This document shows, piece by piece, positions 10,478 to 21,666 of a DNA stretch of 64,000 bases. How positions within the stretch are numbered: the first letter of the stretch is position 1; every line of letters begins with the position of its first letter. The stretch is from Nymphaea colorata. Taxonomy: Eukaryota; Streptophyta; Magnoliopsida; Nymphaeales; Nymphaeaceae. Below the pieces are notes generated by a model, which was given only the letters and a program-made list of their open reading frames with translations, had not been told where the DNA came from and did no database searches. The translations under genes were made by a program, and so were the position numbers. Location of the stretch: NCBI RefSeq assembly GCF_008831285.2, contig NC_045141.1:5969224-6033223 (forward strand), read 5' to 3'.

Positions 10478-11776
10478 TGCAAAATAAAATTGTTCGTCCA
10501 CAAACATACCGCTTCTATTTCTTAATAAATAATTGCATGAGAAACTTTACTACAGCAATTTTGAGTCCTCAACAATACGATTATAATTCCATATTAAACT
10601 CAGAAGCCAAAAAAATGGTTGCGGTAAAGGTCAAATTCTTTAACTCATTTCAAAGGGAACATTAGCCGTAAAGAAAATACCTTTGAGATGGAAGTTAGTG
10701 TTCTGATTAAGATGAAAATTTTGTAGTTGCTGCTGCAGATGCTGCTGCTGAGGGAGATTATTCTGATGCTGGAGGAGGTGGTGATCAATCCCCATCCTTT
10801 CCTCCTCATTAGCTGCAAGCTCTGTTCTGAACCCATTGATAGCTGCCTCCGAAACCGGCGAAGCGCTGGAGCTCCAAACAAACATCTGTGGATCCTTTCT
10901 TCCAGCTGGCGACACCATTGCCGGAAACACACTGTTCCCGTTCATCCTTCCGCCAAATCCCCCATCTTCCACTCCCGCCAGCCCGCCGGAATTGGGATAG
11001 AATTCTCCGTAGTTGAAGCTAGATCCCCTTGGCGTGGGGTTCCTGCTGGACTGCAGCGAGTATATCTCCACATTCGTCAAATTCGACGGCCTGGGCGTGA
11101 GATTCACCATACCAGAGCGCCGGGAGAAAATGTCGGAGCGGGAGGACGTGGACTTCCGAACCGTGACGTGGAGCCGACCGTCGTCGCCGATCTCAGCGTC
11201 GGCCATCAGCTGGTCGCGGCCGCTCAGGGAGGCGATGTCGGAATCTACCTTAAAGGAGACGATGCTGCCAGCGTTGTCGGGGAACTGTTCGCCGATGAGG
11301 AGCCTCGCGGATCTGTACTCGAAGAGGAACAGCAAGAGGGTGTACCAGATGATGCATTGGAGGACGACAATCTGCACCATGAGGGCACCGGTGGAGGTGC
11401 CGTACATGCCCTTCAGTAGGGGGATACCCATGACAAGGGTGTTGGGGAGGGTGGAGAGAGAGAAGAGGGTGATAGCCCAATCGAGGGAGCCCCGCTTGCT
11501 CACCCAGCACCAGAGGAAGACGATTCCGAGCACCATGAGTTTCTGAAACGTATCCGCGAGCAGGAAGCGGAGATTCATGGCGTACGGGTCGTTGGTGGCG
11601 ATGAAGTGGAAGGAGAGGAGGGGGACGGCGAAGAGAGCAACGAACCGATTGATGCCGGAGCACTGGTCGGGCGAGAAGATTTTCCACCATTTCACTGATC
11701 CGTAGGCCAGGATCATCGCCACGTACAGTGGAACCACGGCCGCCATTACGTGGTAGAAGTCTGCCGCCGTGATCAT
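8399..11776 (-). CDS. PIN: PIN-FORMED auxin efflux carrier, canonical long-loop type, with an exon 4 frameshift
   Basis: Plasma-membrane carrier that exports auxin and sets its directional flow. Exons (minus): 11776-10681, 9857-9551, 9467-9382, 9103-8945, 8654-8578, 8465-8399; all introns are GT-AG and phases agree except in exon 4. The product is 596 aa once the extra base is discounted; typical PINs have about 590-650. Exon 1 holds the N-terminal membrane domain ([49 protein letters not shown]) and most of the cytosolic loop. The loop has two TPRxS kinase-site motifs (TPRPS 227-231, TPRGS 248-252), [12 protein letters not shown] near 309 and a Gln/His-rich stretch (340-361). Exons 2-6 hold the C-terminal membrane domain ([49 protein letters not shown]). 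The start at 11776 is chosen because [11 protein letters not shown] is the conserved PIN N terminus; an in-frame ATG lies upstream at 11893. The C-terminal wording is closest to PIN1/PIN3 types; the subclass is uncertain. Exon 4 has AAAA at 9060-9063 where AAA is needed. Confidence 0.95.
10439..10478 (+). repeat. (GT)n(GA)n compound microsatellite in PIN intron 1
   Basis: About eight GT units run straight into about thirteen GA units on the plus strand, inside intron 1 (10680-9858). On the PIN sense strand this is (TC)n(AC)n. It is likely length-polymorphic. Confidence 0.95.
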
Positions 11777-12880
11777 TTTGGTCGAGTCTTTTTCAGGTGA
11801 AAGAGAGGAGATTTTTCGGGCGAGAGATTGTTGGAAAACCAGGAGTTTTGGACAGGATAGGCAGGCTTTCACAGAGAATGAAGAAAAGTGCAAGCACGGA
11901 AATCCAGATTGTTTTTACAGGCAACATAGGCAGTTTTCCGGCAATGTATTTACCATCGGTAAGGTGGCCCAGTTCAACCCGTGGTATGGAGGAGGGTGGC
12001 CAGCAGGAAAACTTTCGGGTTCCTCTAGGCAAATTAAGGCATTAAGGAGGAGAACGGCCAGTATGAAATATGTGAGAGAGATGGAGAACTAGCATTATGG
12101 ATTCAGCCCATATGCAGAGAGAGAGAGAGGGAGGGAGGGAGGAAGAGTTTCAGAATTGTCTTTGGAAAAGTTTAGAATGGAAATGAGCTTTCCTATTCGG
12201 CGATGCTTTGTTGGAAAAACCATTCAAGTGGAGAAGAGGATATGCAGAAAAACTTGAAGAAGAAGATTGTTGGTGCGCTTTGTACGGAAAGATAAGACGC
12301 ATACGAGAATCAATCCCGACGGCAACAAGCTTCTGCTCTTCAGCAGGTGGTGTTTGAGGCGAGCTCCCGTCGGAAAACTTCCATCGTTGGAAACGGATGG
12401 GCCAATCATCAAGTAGTGGGATGTTCTCAGCACTTTCAATGCCAAACAAGGAACTACCTGCGATAGTTTTCAGGTGCTTGCAACGTTAGCGGAGAAATGG
12501 TGATAAGAGTCTACTAAAGAAACTGATACATCACAAAACGAGCCGTTAAAATGAGTTTAGTGGGGGTCTGGATGCCGGAAATGCTATTCTTCGACAAACG
12601 GATTGAGTGGCTTCCGGCGGAGGTGACCAGCACTCTAAAAGAAAGTTTTATGGGGAAGCGTTGAAGCGAAAGAACATTGGAAGGAGGGAATTAAGAAGGG
12701 AAAGGATAGGAGGGAGTTGTGTGTTGCTCGGAGAAATTATTATAGCCGTTGTGGAGCTCGTGAATAATAATCTTATTTTTTCTTCCTTCTTTTTTATTCT
12801 TTTCTTTATAAATAGTAAAAGAAGGCGCCGTTCTTATTCCTTTGTCCATTCCGCAGCTCACCTCTTGTTACTTAGCTAAC
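11777..12880 (-). promoter_or_regulatory. PIN upstream region (promoter / 5' UTR, approximate)
   Basis: The sequence directly upstream of the PIN start holds a CT-rich tract on the sense strand (GA repeat on plus at 12117-12145), typical of plant 5' leaders. A TATAAAG on the minus strand (12804-12810) is a candidate TATA box, but it lies about 1 kb from the ATG and would need a long or spliced leader. The same bases also read as TATAAATA on plus. No auxin-response TGTCTC motif was noticed. Boundaries are guesses. Confidence 0.35.
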
Positions 12881-13129
12881 AAAATGGACGAATTTGGGGC
12901 TTGACTTTCCTGAGATTGCCCGTCGAACGCTTTCGTTGACCGGATCATTGGGTCAATGTTTAACAAAAAGCTTTTTACAAGGACAAAAAAATAAAGAAAA
13001 ATAAGGTTTTGGAATTCAATAAAAATTAGATCGAATGATTGTGTCCGTCTGTATATGCGGATTATTATTATGACCAATGCAACTTCTAAGTAAAAAAACG
13101 TTTTTGTTTAAAAGATCTAGTTCTTGTTG

Positions 13130-13352
13130 TTATTTTATACTCCTATTATTATTTCATACCTCTATCGTTGTCATATCTATTATCATGTACCCCTATCATT
13201 ATCTCATATTTTTGTTGTTATCTCATACATATGTCATTATCTTATATCACTCCCTATCATTATCTCAAACATTATTGGTAGGTATGAGATAACGACATGA
13301 ACGAGGGTATGAGATAACGATATAGGTATGAGATAATGATATGAGTATGAGA
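13130..13352. repeat. Inverted minisatellite of TATCATTATCTCATA-like units
   Basis: From ~13130 to ~13270 imperfect copies of a CCTATCATTATCTCATA-type unit run forward. From ~13280 to ~13352 the same unit runs in reverse complement (GGTATGAGATAACGATATA). Units vary by a few bases. The two arms could fold back on each other around ~13275. No coding content. Confidence 0.75.
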
Positions 13353-13450
13353 TATTGACAAAATTAAAAATGTTTGCTATGCATGTGTAATGTTAGGGCA
13401 TTGAAGTAAATATGCATATATGATAGGGTCCACTCATCGGCATACCTTGT

Positions 13451-13722
13451 TGTGTACATGGCATAGGTGGCAAACCCGTGACTCGAACTTCGATCGGTAG
13501 ATGACCAGTTCGCCAGGTCAGCAAATTGACTCGTCGACTTGATCGAGTTTAAAATAACTATAATGTAAATCATTGCAGCTGAATTGAGTGAGTTAGAACG
13601 AGTCAGGGGAAAGTCAGGTGCGAGTCGAGTAAACCATAACTTATAGCTAGGTTTTGTAGTGATCTGAGCTGACCTGGGTGATTCTCGAGCCAAACCAGTG
13701 AGTTTGCCAACTATGGTACACA
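13451..13722. mobile_element. Possible non-autonomous DNA transposon (MITE)
   Basis: The left end reads TGTGTACATGGCATAGGTGG then CAAACCCGTGACTCGA. The right end, reverse complemented, reads TGTGTACCATAGTTGGCAAA then CTCACTGG and GGCTCGAG. These imperfect inverted termini enclose ~270 bp with GAGTCGAGTT-like words on both sides. No convincing target duplication was found, so the exact limits and class (hAT-like by the GTGGCAAAC words) are uncertain. Confidence 0.45.
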
Positions 13723-15386
13723 GGGTGGCAAATAAAGCTCATTCTCGTTGCTACAACCCACCTACTAACAACATTGGAAAACATAGCCAAAAAGCCAAAA
13801 CAGTAATGAGATTTTGGAAACTATTAGATAAGAGCATAAGGTGCAAGACCAGAAGAAACAAAAACAAAACAAGAGTGAGCCAAACTCATATCTTCCATCT
13901 ACATTCCAGCATGACATTAGTTTTATGCCCACCCACAATGGAATGTCACCCACTTCCTTCTCCCTTCTATGATGCATTGCAATTAGATACAATCAGGATC
14001 TTAAAGGCATAGTGGTGTAGCTAATAATGGCCCACTTGCTTGCCCCTAAACTCTCACCTCTCCCTGCTGGGTTAGTCTAATGGAGAGATTAAGAGTTTGA
14101 ACTTTTACAGACTATTTTGCCATGGCATTCTTTTTCTTGTTTTCTGCTTGTGTTTTGCTACAGTCGATTTCAAGAATAATGGTCCAGTTCCTGATTATGA
14201 CCTAAAAAACCAGCTTTTCATTTTTTCAAGGCAAATTGGTTTTTAACTGGAATAAGTAGGATATAAAAAGGTACAAGAATATCCTTGTTTTCTGAAAATG
14301 TTACTCATCTTCTCGTAGGGTTGCATCCAAAAATGTTATTCATCCAAGGAAAATCTAAAGCATGAAATTGTTATCATTACCATGCTAAAAAACATATATC
14401 ATTGTAAAAATTTTTGTGACGTTTGAATGGTTGAAATGAAGATAACAACTAGGAGGCTATCTCAAGAACATCCAATGATTATAATGCCACCTTGTCACAC
14501 GTAAAATGTATAGGATGCTTTGAGTTGACAAGTAAGCAAGAGAATAAGCATTTCGGGTAATTTTATCCTTCAATTGCTCGATCAAGTTCTGAATTACTTA
14601 ATCCTTTGATTAATTGCAAGGTGGCTGGACGGATTGGGTTTTTTGTATGTGTGTTTATATATATAGGGAAATTGGTAATTCCCAGGCCACTAGATTAGGG
14701 GTAAAAGTAGACCCTTTAAATTTTTGTTAAAAAGATATTTTAAACAAAATAAAACGACCTAATATCTTTGTAAAACTAAATTGATACAAAACATGCTTCA
14801 GTTTTAGTCATTTTTATAAAAAATGGGGAACTCTCACCGAAAAAATTTTCAGTTTATATGCTTCCCATCGACTTATTCTTTAGATCATATCTGTGATGTT
14901 AAACTGCAAAAGAAACACCTTAATGTTGCATTTAAACAATCTAGCTTTTATTCCTGACCTATTGGTCTAGGACCTACCAATTCTTCTTATTATTATTATT
15001 ATGGAACTATTAGGTTCTTTTAAGTAAAATACAATTGCAATATTTGATTTGAATTTGGACTCAAATCAAATTCGATAAAAGATACACATTGATTAAAAAT
15101 CAGATTGCAGTATGGTGTGCAGTTTTTCTTACGGACTCTAATATGATTCTTTTGGACATCAAGAAACGTAGGTATGCTTTCACTTTTTTAATATTTAAAC
15201 ACAAATTTCACACGCTCTACTTGAGCAACATTTGATTTATTTGATATTGTTGAATCTGTAACCAATGATTCGTGGTTAAACTGAACTTGCTTCTGGAGTT
15301 TGGTAGAATATTATTATGTGAAACATTCCTAAGCTGAAACTATAACCATATTTGACACAAATTTTTCCAAGTTATGCTTGCTTTTC
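13723..15386. other. AT-rich intergenic, nothing recognised
   Basis: Low-GC sequence with short homopolymer runs and a TTATTATTATTAT tract at ~14987. No open frame with a recognisable domain on either strand and no repeat structure that I could define. Confidence 0.5.
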
Positions 15387-15735
15387 ATCATTGATCTATC
15401 CTTTGACAATAAAATTCTTACATTTTAATATACCTCTAACCAGTATATTGAGAAGGCATGTCCCATTCATGAGATTTTATTGAAGTCCAAGTCATGTATT
15501 AGGCCCTAAAGTCTAGGTTTGTCATTGAGTTGTGTTTCAAGTCAAAATTTTGGTCATTGATCTAACCTTTGACCTAACCATTTGACAATAAAATTATTAC
15601 ATCATAATACAGATCTAACCAATATATAGAGAAGTCATGTGCCATTCATGAGATTTTGGTCAAGTCCAAGTCATGTATTAGGCCCTAAAGTCCAAGTTTA
15701 TCATTAAGTTGTGTATTAGGTCAAAATTAGGGCTT
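15387..15735. repeat. Diverged tandem duplication (~165-180 bp unit)
   Basis: The block starting TCATTGATCTATCCTTTGAC at 15387 recurs from ~15553 as TCATTGATCTAACCTTTGAC. Both contain CATTCATGAGATTTT, AAGTCCAAGTCATG and TATTAGGCCCTAAAGTC in the same order. Small indels separate the copies. Confidence 0.88.
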
Positions 15736-16059
15736 TACTAGCATTAGGAGATTTTTCCTCACCACTAAAGCACTAACTTATCTAAGTCATCTTGACTTGG
15801 TCTTCATCTAGTTTGGTGTTTTTTGTTTGCATTTTATATTTGGACTCTCAGCCAGGATTTGATAAAGTTTTGATGTTAACCAAGATTCTATCAGTGTTAG
15901 AATTAGGTGTTTTAAGTTCATTGGTCACATAAATTAGGGTTTTTTTGTAGTTCTGCTTTAAGGTGGTGGTTAAGTGTTTTGAATTATTTCAATTGCAATG
16001 TTTAGGAGGTTGCAGTGTCGGCGTAAGAAGTGATACAAACCATGAGTTTAGGATAAAAT

Positions 16060-16330
16060 GAGTCTTTATTTTGTTTTCCTTTTTGAATTATGGGGCATGG
16101 TATTGTGCACAAGTAGCTTTTGAAGGGCAATTGGAGTGGCCACACTCAAGGGAACACATGATTTTAGCAAAGATAGTGTTTTTTGTGTTGATAATCCTTT
16201 GAAGCGTAGTAAGGGATGCTTAGCTTGAGTTTCTTCCTTATATGGAATGATTTTATGTTTATCTTTTGACAGTTATTTGGACATTTTTTTATGTAATAAA
16301 CGTGCATTTCTTTAAATATATCCCATCATA
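16060..16330. repeat. Old repeat, left copy (pair with ~31440-31690)
   Basis: Shares an ordered series of words with 31440-31690: a cacaAGT..GGGC block, a TTGGAATGAACACACC-like block, CTTT(G/A)AAGC(G/A)TAGT, AGGGA(T/C)GCTTAGCTTGAG and a final TAATAAACGTGCATTT / TGATAAATGAGCATTT. Both copies are in the same direction and flank the region holding the gypsy insertion, so they could be LTRs of an older element. Divergence is high. Confidence 0.5.
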
Positions 16331-18290
16331 ATTAGTTTTATTCCTTGTGGATTGTCAGGGCACTCACCATTTGGTGAAATCTAGTTAAAATTATAATTTG
16401 GTTGATGGTTTTCAGTCTGTACTACATCAAAGATTGTTTGAACATGAAGTACTTTTGAAATTGCTTTTAATGCTCTTCTTATAGTTAGTAATGTAGGAAA
16501 ATTTTAGATTGTAGATGAAGGATTCTTTTTTAAGCTTCTTTAGGATTCACCAGATATTTTCTTCTTTATAGTGCATAAGGAACAAGCAGATAGATGGGTG
16601 TTAAGAAGCTCCGTTTTTTATTTTTAGTTGTTGTTTTTTTGTTTCATGTGCCTGGTATATGATTTGTGCTCTTTGTTTAACTGTAATTTTCATATTAGTT
16701 TACTATATTAGAAAATTGTGTTAGTTGACAAATTCCATATAATATTTTGGATAGTCAGACTTGCTCTAATTAACGTGCTATTTTTGTTTTTGTACTAGAA
16801 TTTCTAGATTAGTTCATATATTCTTGCATGTTCATCATCTTTAGATGATTAGAAGTTTTAGTTTTTTGCTATTTGTTCAGAAAGTGACAATGAGACCTTG
16901 TATTTTATGATGTATTTCCTCTAGCTTTCATTGGTCTTCAAAAAGTTGCCTTTGTAGCCAATAGTACTTCTAAAATTATAGTTTTTCATATGAGAATTTT
17001 TAGTGTGTACAATAAAAAAAAATTAGCATAACCTTTTTGGACAAAACTGACTTCTAGATTGGGATTTAAATCTGGTCAAAGTAGCAGCTTTCTTTCATTG
17101 CATTTAGGGCATACACAGTCTATGCATATTAGGGGGTTAGGTATTGGGTTTAGGCCTAATTTTGATGCCTTTGAAGATCTTATAGGAAATGGCCCATAAA
17201 TTTCCGGTTTTTTGCTTCGTAACTATGAAGAATAAATGTTTAAATCAGTCCTAGTTCTACATTTAGAAAACACTTCTTGCTTGTTCTTCTATGCATTTCC
17301 CCATTTTGTCCAAGTTTCAGAAGGTATTTTGTAGCATTTTTAGGAGATTACCTTCCATACATAACAATATAAAACTTTGGAACTGTTCTGACCTAGTGCT
17401 TGATGTATCTAAAAAGTAATCTCCCTACGATTTTCTTGTTTTTTTTTTAATCTAGTTTAGAGTTCTCCTTAGGATTGTTGTAGTAAACAACTCTTTGTGT
17501 ATGTATTGCATCATTCAATCTCATTGGTCTCATTGCAAAAGGTAGTTCAAGAATTGTGTGATTGTGTCACTCTTTAGGCAAAAGTTGAAAATTGGATCCA
17601 TGCTAACCAACAAAATAATCAAGCTACGGGTAACAGAAATGCCCCAAACCCATTGTCATAGGGATTAGCTTGGTCCTACTGGGTCTATTCTCACTTTTGG
17701 CATCATGATACCTGATGTTGAAGTGCCTTACTATGAGATTGAACCCTCAATCATACAAACACTACCTTCTTTTTTTAGCGTTAGTCACAGTACCTCACAC
17801 ATTTTTAGATACATTTTCCATAGTGTGCACAAAGCGTTTCCAATATGACACCCTAAGATGCACTTGTTTCTTTTTTCTCTTACAGATGAGATGTAACAAT
17901 ATTAGCTAAAGTCTTGGGACAATGTTCGAATTACCCCTTGGGATGACAAACAAAAAAAGAAAAATCTTAAAGTACTTCCCCCTTTGTAAGAACCAATACC
18001 CAAAAAGATATTACCAACTTCATGTGAAATGAGAGACAGCAGTTCCAACTCAAAGACATGTTAAAGGAGTGTCCCAACCATCAAGTACCTTAGCTGGTCT
18101 ACTATTTCTATGATACATTGATAGAGAGGGATCATCAGATGGTACATTCTCATGTGAAAAAGCAATGATAAGGTGTCATAGACTGCATGCGGGCTCAAGA
18201 GGGGAAGGACCTATGAGGTGAGCGCATCCCTAGAGTGGTATAAAAGGATTGATAAAATTGAAGACTAGTTAGACAATCTTATATCATTCT
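16331..18290. other. AT-rich old repeat sequence, no gene recognised
   Basis: About 2 kb with no convincing coding frame. If 16060-16330 and 31440-31690 are LTRs, this would be internal sequence of the older element. A short gag-like reading around 18060-18150 was considered but is too broken to call. Confidence 0.35.
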
Positions 18291-18481
18291 CTAAGGGTGT
18301 GTTTGGATACAAAACAAAAACAAGCATTTTGGAGGCAAAAGATTACCTTTTTGGATTGTTTAGATGGCTTGAAAATAGAGTTTTCAGAAAAAAGAGGCTT
18401 TTAACATTGTTTTCATAAGGGAGTGAAAAAACTACCCTGCTCAGGTTATTCACCTGAAAACTAGTTTTTACCTACCCACCC
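18291..18481. mobile_element. MITE, left half, interrupted by the gypsy insertion
   Basis: The left end carries GTGTTTGGAT (18299-18308). The matching inverted end ATCCAAACAC lies at 29268-29277, beyond the gypsy element. The inner sequence of the two halves also pairs (TTTTCAGAAA here and TTTCTGAAAA on the right). Removing 18482-29174 and one CACCC restores a ~300 bp element. The outer target duplication is unclear. Confidence 0.65.
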
Positions 18482-21426
18482 TGTCACACCCCAACCTTTT
18501 GACCCTCTAACAAATTTTTTTTTGTTAACATAAAGTGTTGAAGTGTGACGACACAACAATTCAAAAAGAGATGAGCCAAACAATTCAAAACAATGGGGTG
18601 AACTTTCATTTATATAACAATTTTGATTCATACAAAATCACATTTATGTGTATGACAAAAATGACCCAAACCATATAATTGATGTCTTACAAAAACAAGA
18701 CATCAATACAATAAAACCAAGACGCGCGCCAGCACTACAAAAGAAAACAAAACCCAAAACCTCCCCAGTAGGACGTGAGTAAAGCCACCTGCTCAGTCTG
18801 CTGCCCCGGGTCCGCCAAAACCTGAAAAAGGAAACAACTAAAGGCTTAGCCTTCATAGTATGGCAACAAGTCAGGAAAATTACCAAACCCTCTCAGGTAT
18901 TGCTCAAATATGAGAACAAACATCAAAACTATCTATCATCATGTCGGTGTCAGGGCACGACATGCAGAGGCCACTCAATGGCTACAATAACACAATTTCA
19001 ATCACATGCAATGCATGCTTAAACATTTCATTTGCACTCACAAGCCCAACATTCACATGCACATCAATCCCATACTTTCAATCATATACATTACAATTTC
19101 ATTAACTTTAGTGAATTAACAGTTCTTGTGGGTGCAACACAGGCACGTGCACACCGTGGGCGGCCTACAGCCGAGAGACAACCCCCGTGGTGGCCCAGAA
19201 GAGTATAGATCCATTTCACCCGTTGCAGCGGTAGAGCATTCATCTATGGATGTGTGAATTCCAATGAGAGATACTCAGCCTTTCCTAGGCCCAACGCTCC
19301 AAGCACAACACACAACAGAACCCTAGGGCCTTGCACCGCATGCGCTCCGAACAGGCGGGACGTCTCCCAAACAGATAGCCACATCCCACTGGCCTCTCAT
19401 CTCTTATTCATTCATTCTTATCATTATAATTACACATTCGCAAGATGACTGACTAGCTCATGAGGTTGGTACACTTCACGAGTACACCCACATCTCCAAT
19501 TGCCTCCACACGAGGTCTACACATAACATTAACAATCATAGCTAGCCGTCATACAATACGGGTACAACTACCCTCCTATTCATCCATCTGTATTATTGCC
19601 CACGGCAATGTGTATGCAACAAAATACAACATTCACATCAATTATCACATCAATCACATCTTTGAAAAACTTAGCCAAACCATAGAGAGTATTCTCGATC
19701 TACGATTGGCTCGTAGCTGTCCTATGCAGTTATCATTCTATGATGCTTTCTAATGCACAATTGGGGTCGAGGAGACACTCCACTCGATACCCCACCTCAT
19801 CTGTCCTAAACAGTTATCAATTCTAGCATGCACATGCAAATGCATCATATTTTCAAAACAAACTACTAATAGCCTTTCAAAACAATTCATATCACATATC
19901 AAATCATGTGCATGCATACATATATTTATTCATAAAACAATCAATCAATTCACATCACAATCCTAGGATCCCACATTCCTAAGAACACACATTCTCACAT
20001 TCGCCCCAGGTAGGGATTTGCCAGGAATGCTGCCATACCTGTGGTGCGTTCACAAAACTCTTCGAAATGCCTCGAACTTCGAATCTGGTAGCTCAAGGTC
20101 GATGGGACCTGCCCGGTGTACCTGCAGACATAAACAAAAGATAAGGTTTCTACTAATTAGATTATTCATCAAAACAAATATAGAACAAAATCATTGAGGC
20201 GCATGTCATCGCCTCAAGAAGGTGTCGACGGGTAGTGTTGACCTACAAGCCCTCTAATAGGCCACTTCCCAACATCTTGCCGTTGCTTGCTACCAAACGT
20301 CAAAACACAATGCTTCGATCGATCCATCCTTAATACATTCTTAAATGCTTTCTATAGTTAAAGCGTCTTCCCCAAAAAATACACCCAATTTACATATTCT
20401 TCTCCAACTAACACCGCAACACGCCCATTGACAAAAGCTTGTGCCACATGCTCCACAAAATGATTCTAAATCTTCTCACCCACATCAAAACTCTACCATG
20501 CTTTCCTATTGCTTCGAAAATCAACACATCATGCTAGAAAAATACTTATACACATAGATCATCGTATTCTCAACATAGTCATAAACTTTCCAAAATAGCA
20601 AAGTCGCTAATATATATCCCAAAATCACCAATACCTAATTCTATCATGCTCAAACAATAATTATGCGTGTCAAATAGATAATATTCAATCATTTAGGCTG
20701 GATTAGGCCTTGCTCACCCCAATTCAATAGTCTAGACTGCTGCAATCCTTCCGGCAGCCACCTCACGGGTTCGAAAGGCCCCCAAATGGCTAGAATCCCT
20801 CAATGCTGCCACCACCAACGCCTTCACCCCGATGCTATGTGGGGAAACAAATGTGTCCCCAAGCTGCACATTGACCAAAAAGCCCTAAACATGTCAAAAA
20901 TCGACCAAAGGGAGTTCAGACGGAGTGGAGAGATGGGTAGAGAGGGTAGGGCAGACAGAGAGGGGAGAGACGGTCGGAGAGAGAGGGTTCAGACGGTGAG
21001 GGAAGAGTTTGCACAGGACAGAGGAGGAGAAGAAGGAAGAGGAAGGAGGAAAAGGCGAGGGAGAAGGAGGCGAGAGAAGGAGGGAATGAGAGCTCGAGCA
21101 AGGAGGAGAGGGACAGCGTGCGTGGAAGGAGAGAGCACTACAGAGAGGGAAGGATGCGCAGGAGAGAAGGGGAGAGGCAGACAGAGAGGGCGAGAGAGGG
21201 AGCTTACCCGCGTGCTGTCACCGCCGCCGCTGCCGTCACCATTGCTCAACCCACCGCCCTATTGTTCTCTAAGTTGCGGTCGTGGCTAAGGGAGAAACGC
21301 AGAGGGGAAAAGAGGGACAAGGAGAAAGGAGGGAGAAGAGGACGGCGTCGGGTTCCTTATGCGCATGGAGCTCGGGTTCGGGGCTGGACCCTGACCCGAC
21401 CCGACCTGCATATGCCGAGTGTTACA
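18482..21426 (-). repeat. Gypsy 3' LTR (2945 bp)
   Basis: On the minus strand it starts TGTAACACTCGGC and ends GGGTTGGGGTGTGACA-like. It aligns throughout with 26221-29174. The partner carries ~24 extra bases (about 27027-27050) that are absent here near 19291. It contains a ~290 bp purine-rich stretch at 20916-21210. Confidence 0.95.
20916..21210 (+). repeat. Purine (GA)-rich tract in the gypsy 3' LTR
   Basis: About 290 bases that are almost wholly A and G on the plus strand, in irregular GAGAGGGA/GGAGGA words. The same tract occurs in the other LTR at ~28676-28960. It lies near the start of the LTR in element orientation, where the promoter-side U3 region is expected. Confidence 0.9.
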
Positions 21427-21440
21427 TCCTACCTTCCTTG
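21427..21440 (-). other. Gypsy polypurine tract
   Basis: On the minus strand AAGGAAGGTAGGA abuts the start of the 3' LTR exactly. This is the expected primer for plus-strand DNA synthesis and confirms the orientation and LTR boundary. Confidence 0.85.
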
Positions 21441-21474
21441 AAGAAAACTTCGTCCTCGAAATTTAGATCGTACC

Positions 21475-21657
21475 TCATTGCAAGAACAAATATGGGTACT
21501 TCTTCTGCATATCCTCCTCAAGTTCCCATGTGCTCTCATTCAACCCATGGTGTTGCCATTCCACTCTTACTAAAGGAATTCTCTTCGTACGAAGCACTTG
21601 CTCTCTTTGATCCACAATTCTAATAGACTTTTTTTCTATTGTCAAATCATCTTGCAC
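21475..21657 (-). pseudogene. Gypsy chromodomain (end of polyprotein)
   Basis: The 60-residue frame has the chromodomain pattern VRVEWQHHGLNESTWELE, then the EDMQKKYPYLF ending typical of plant chromovirus integrases. In this family the domain binds modified histones and steers integration, often toward heterochromatin. It is separated from the integrase frame by a stop/frameshift near 21660. Confidence 0.92.
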
Positions 21658-21666
21658 CTGAATACC

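Noticed and set aside
10727-11546. Plus-strand open frames of 230 and 177 codons
   Set aside because: Antisense to PIN exon 1; the minus-strand reading carries the recognised conserved protein and splice sites.
18060-18150. gag-like reading (CPNHQVP words) in old sequence
   Set aside because: Too short and too broken; similarity is only to a loose memory of gag consensus words.
20786-21289. Open frame of 167 codons on the plus strand in the gypsy LTR
   Set aside because: It is Arg/Glu/Gly-rich because it reads the purine tract; the same artefact appears in the other LTR at 28597-29025.
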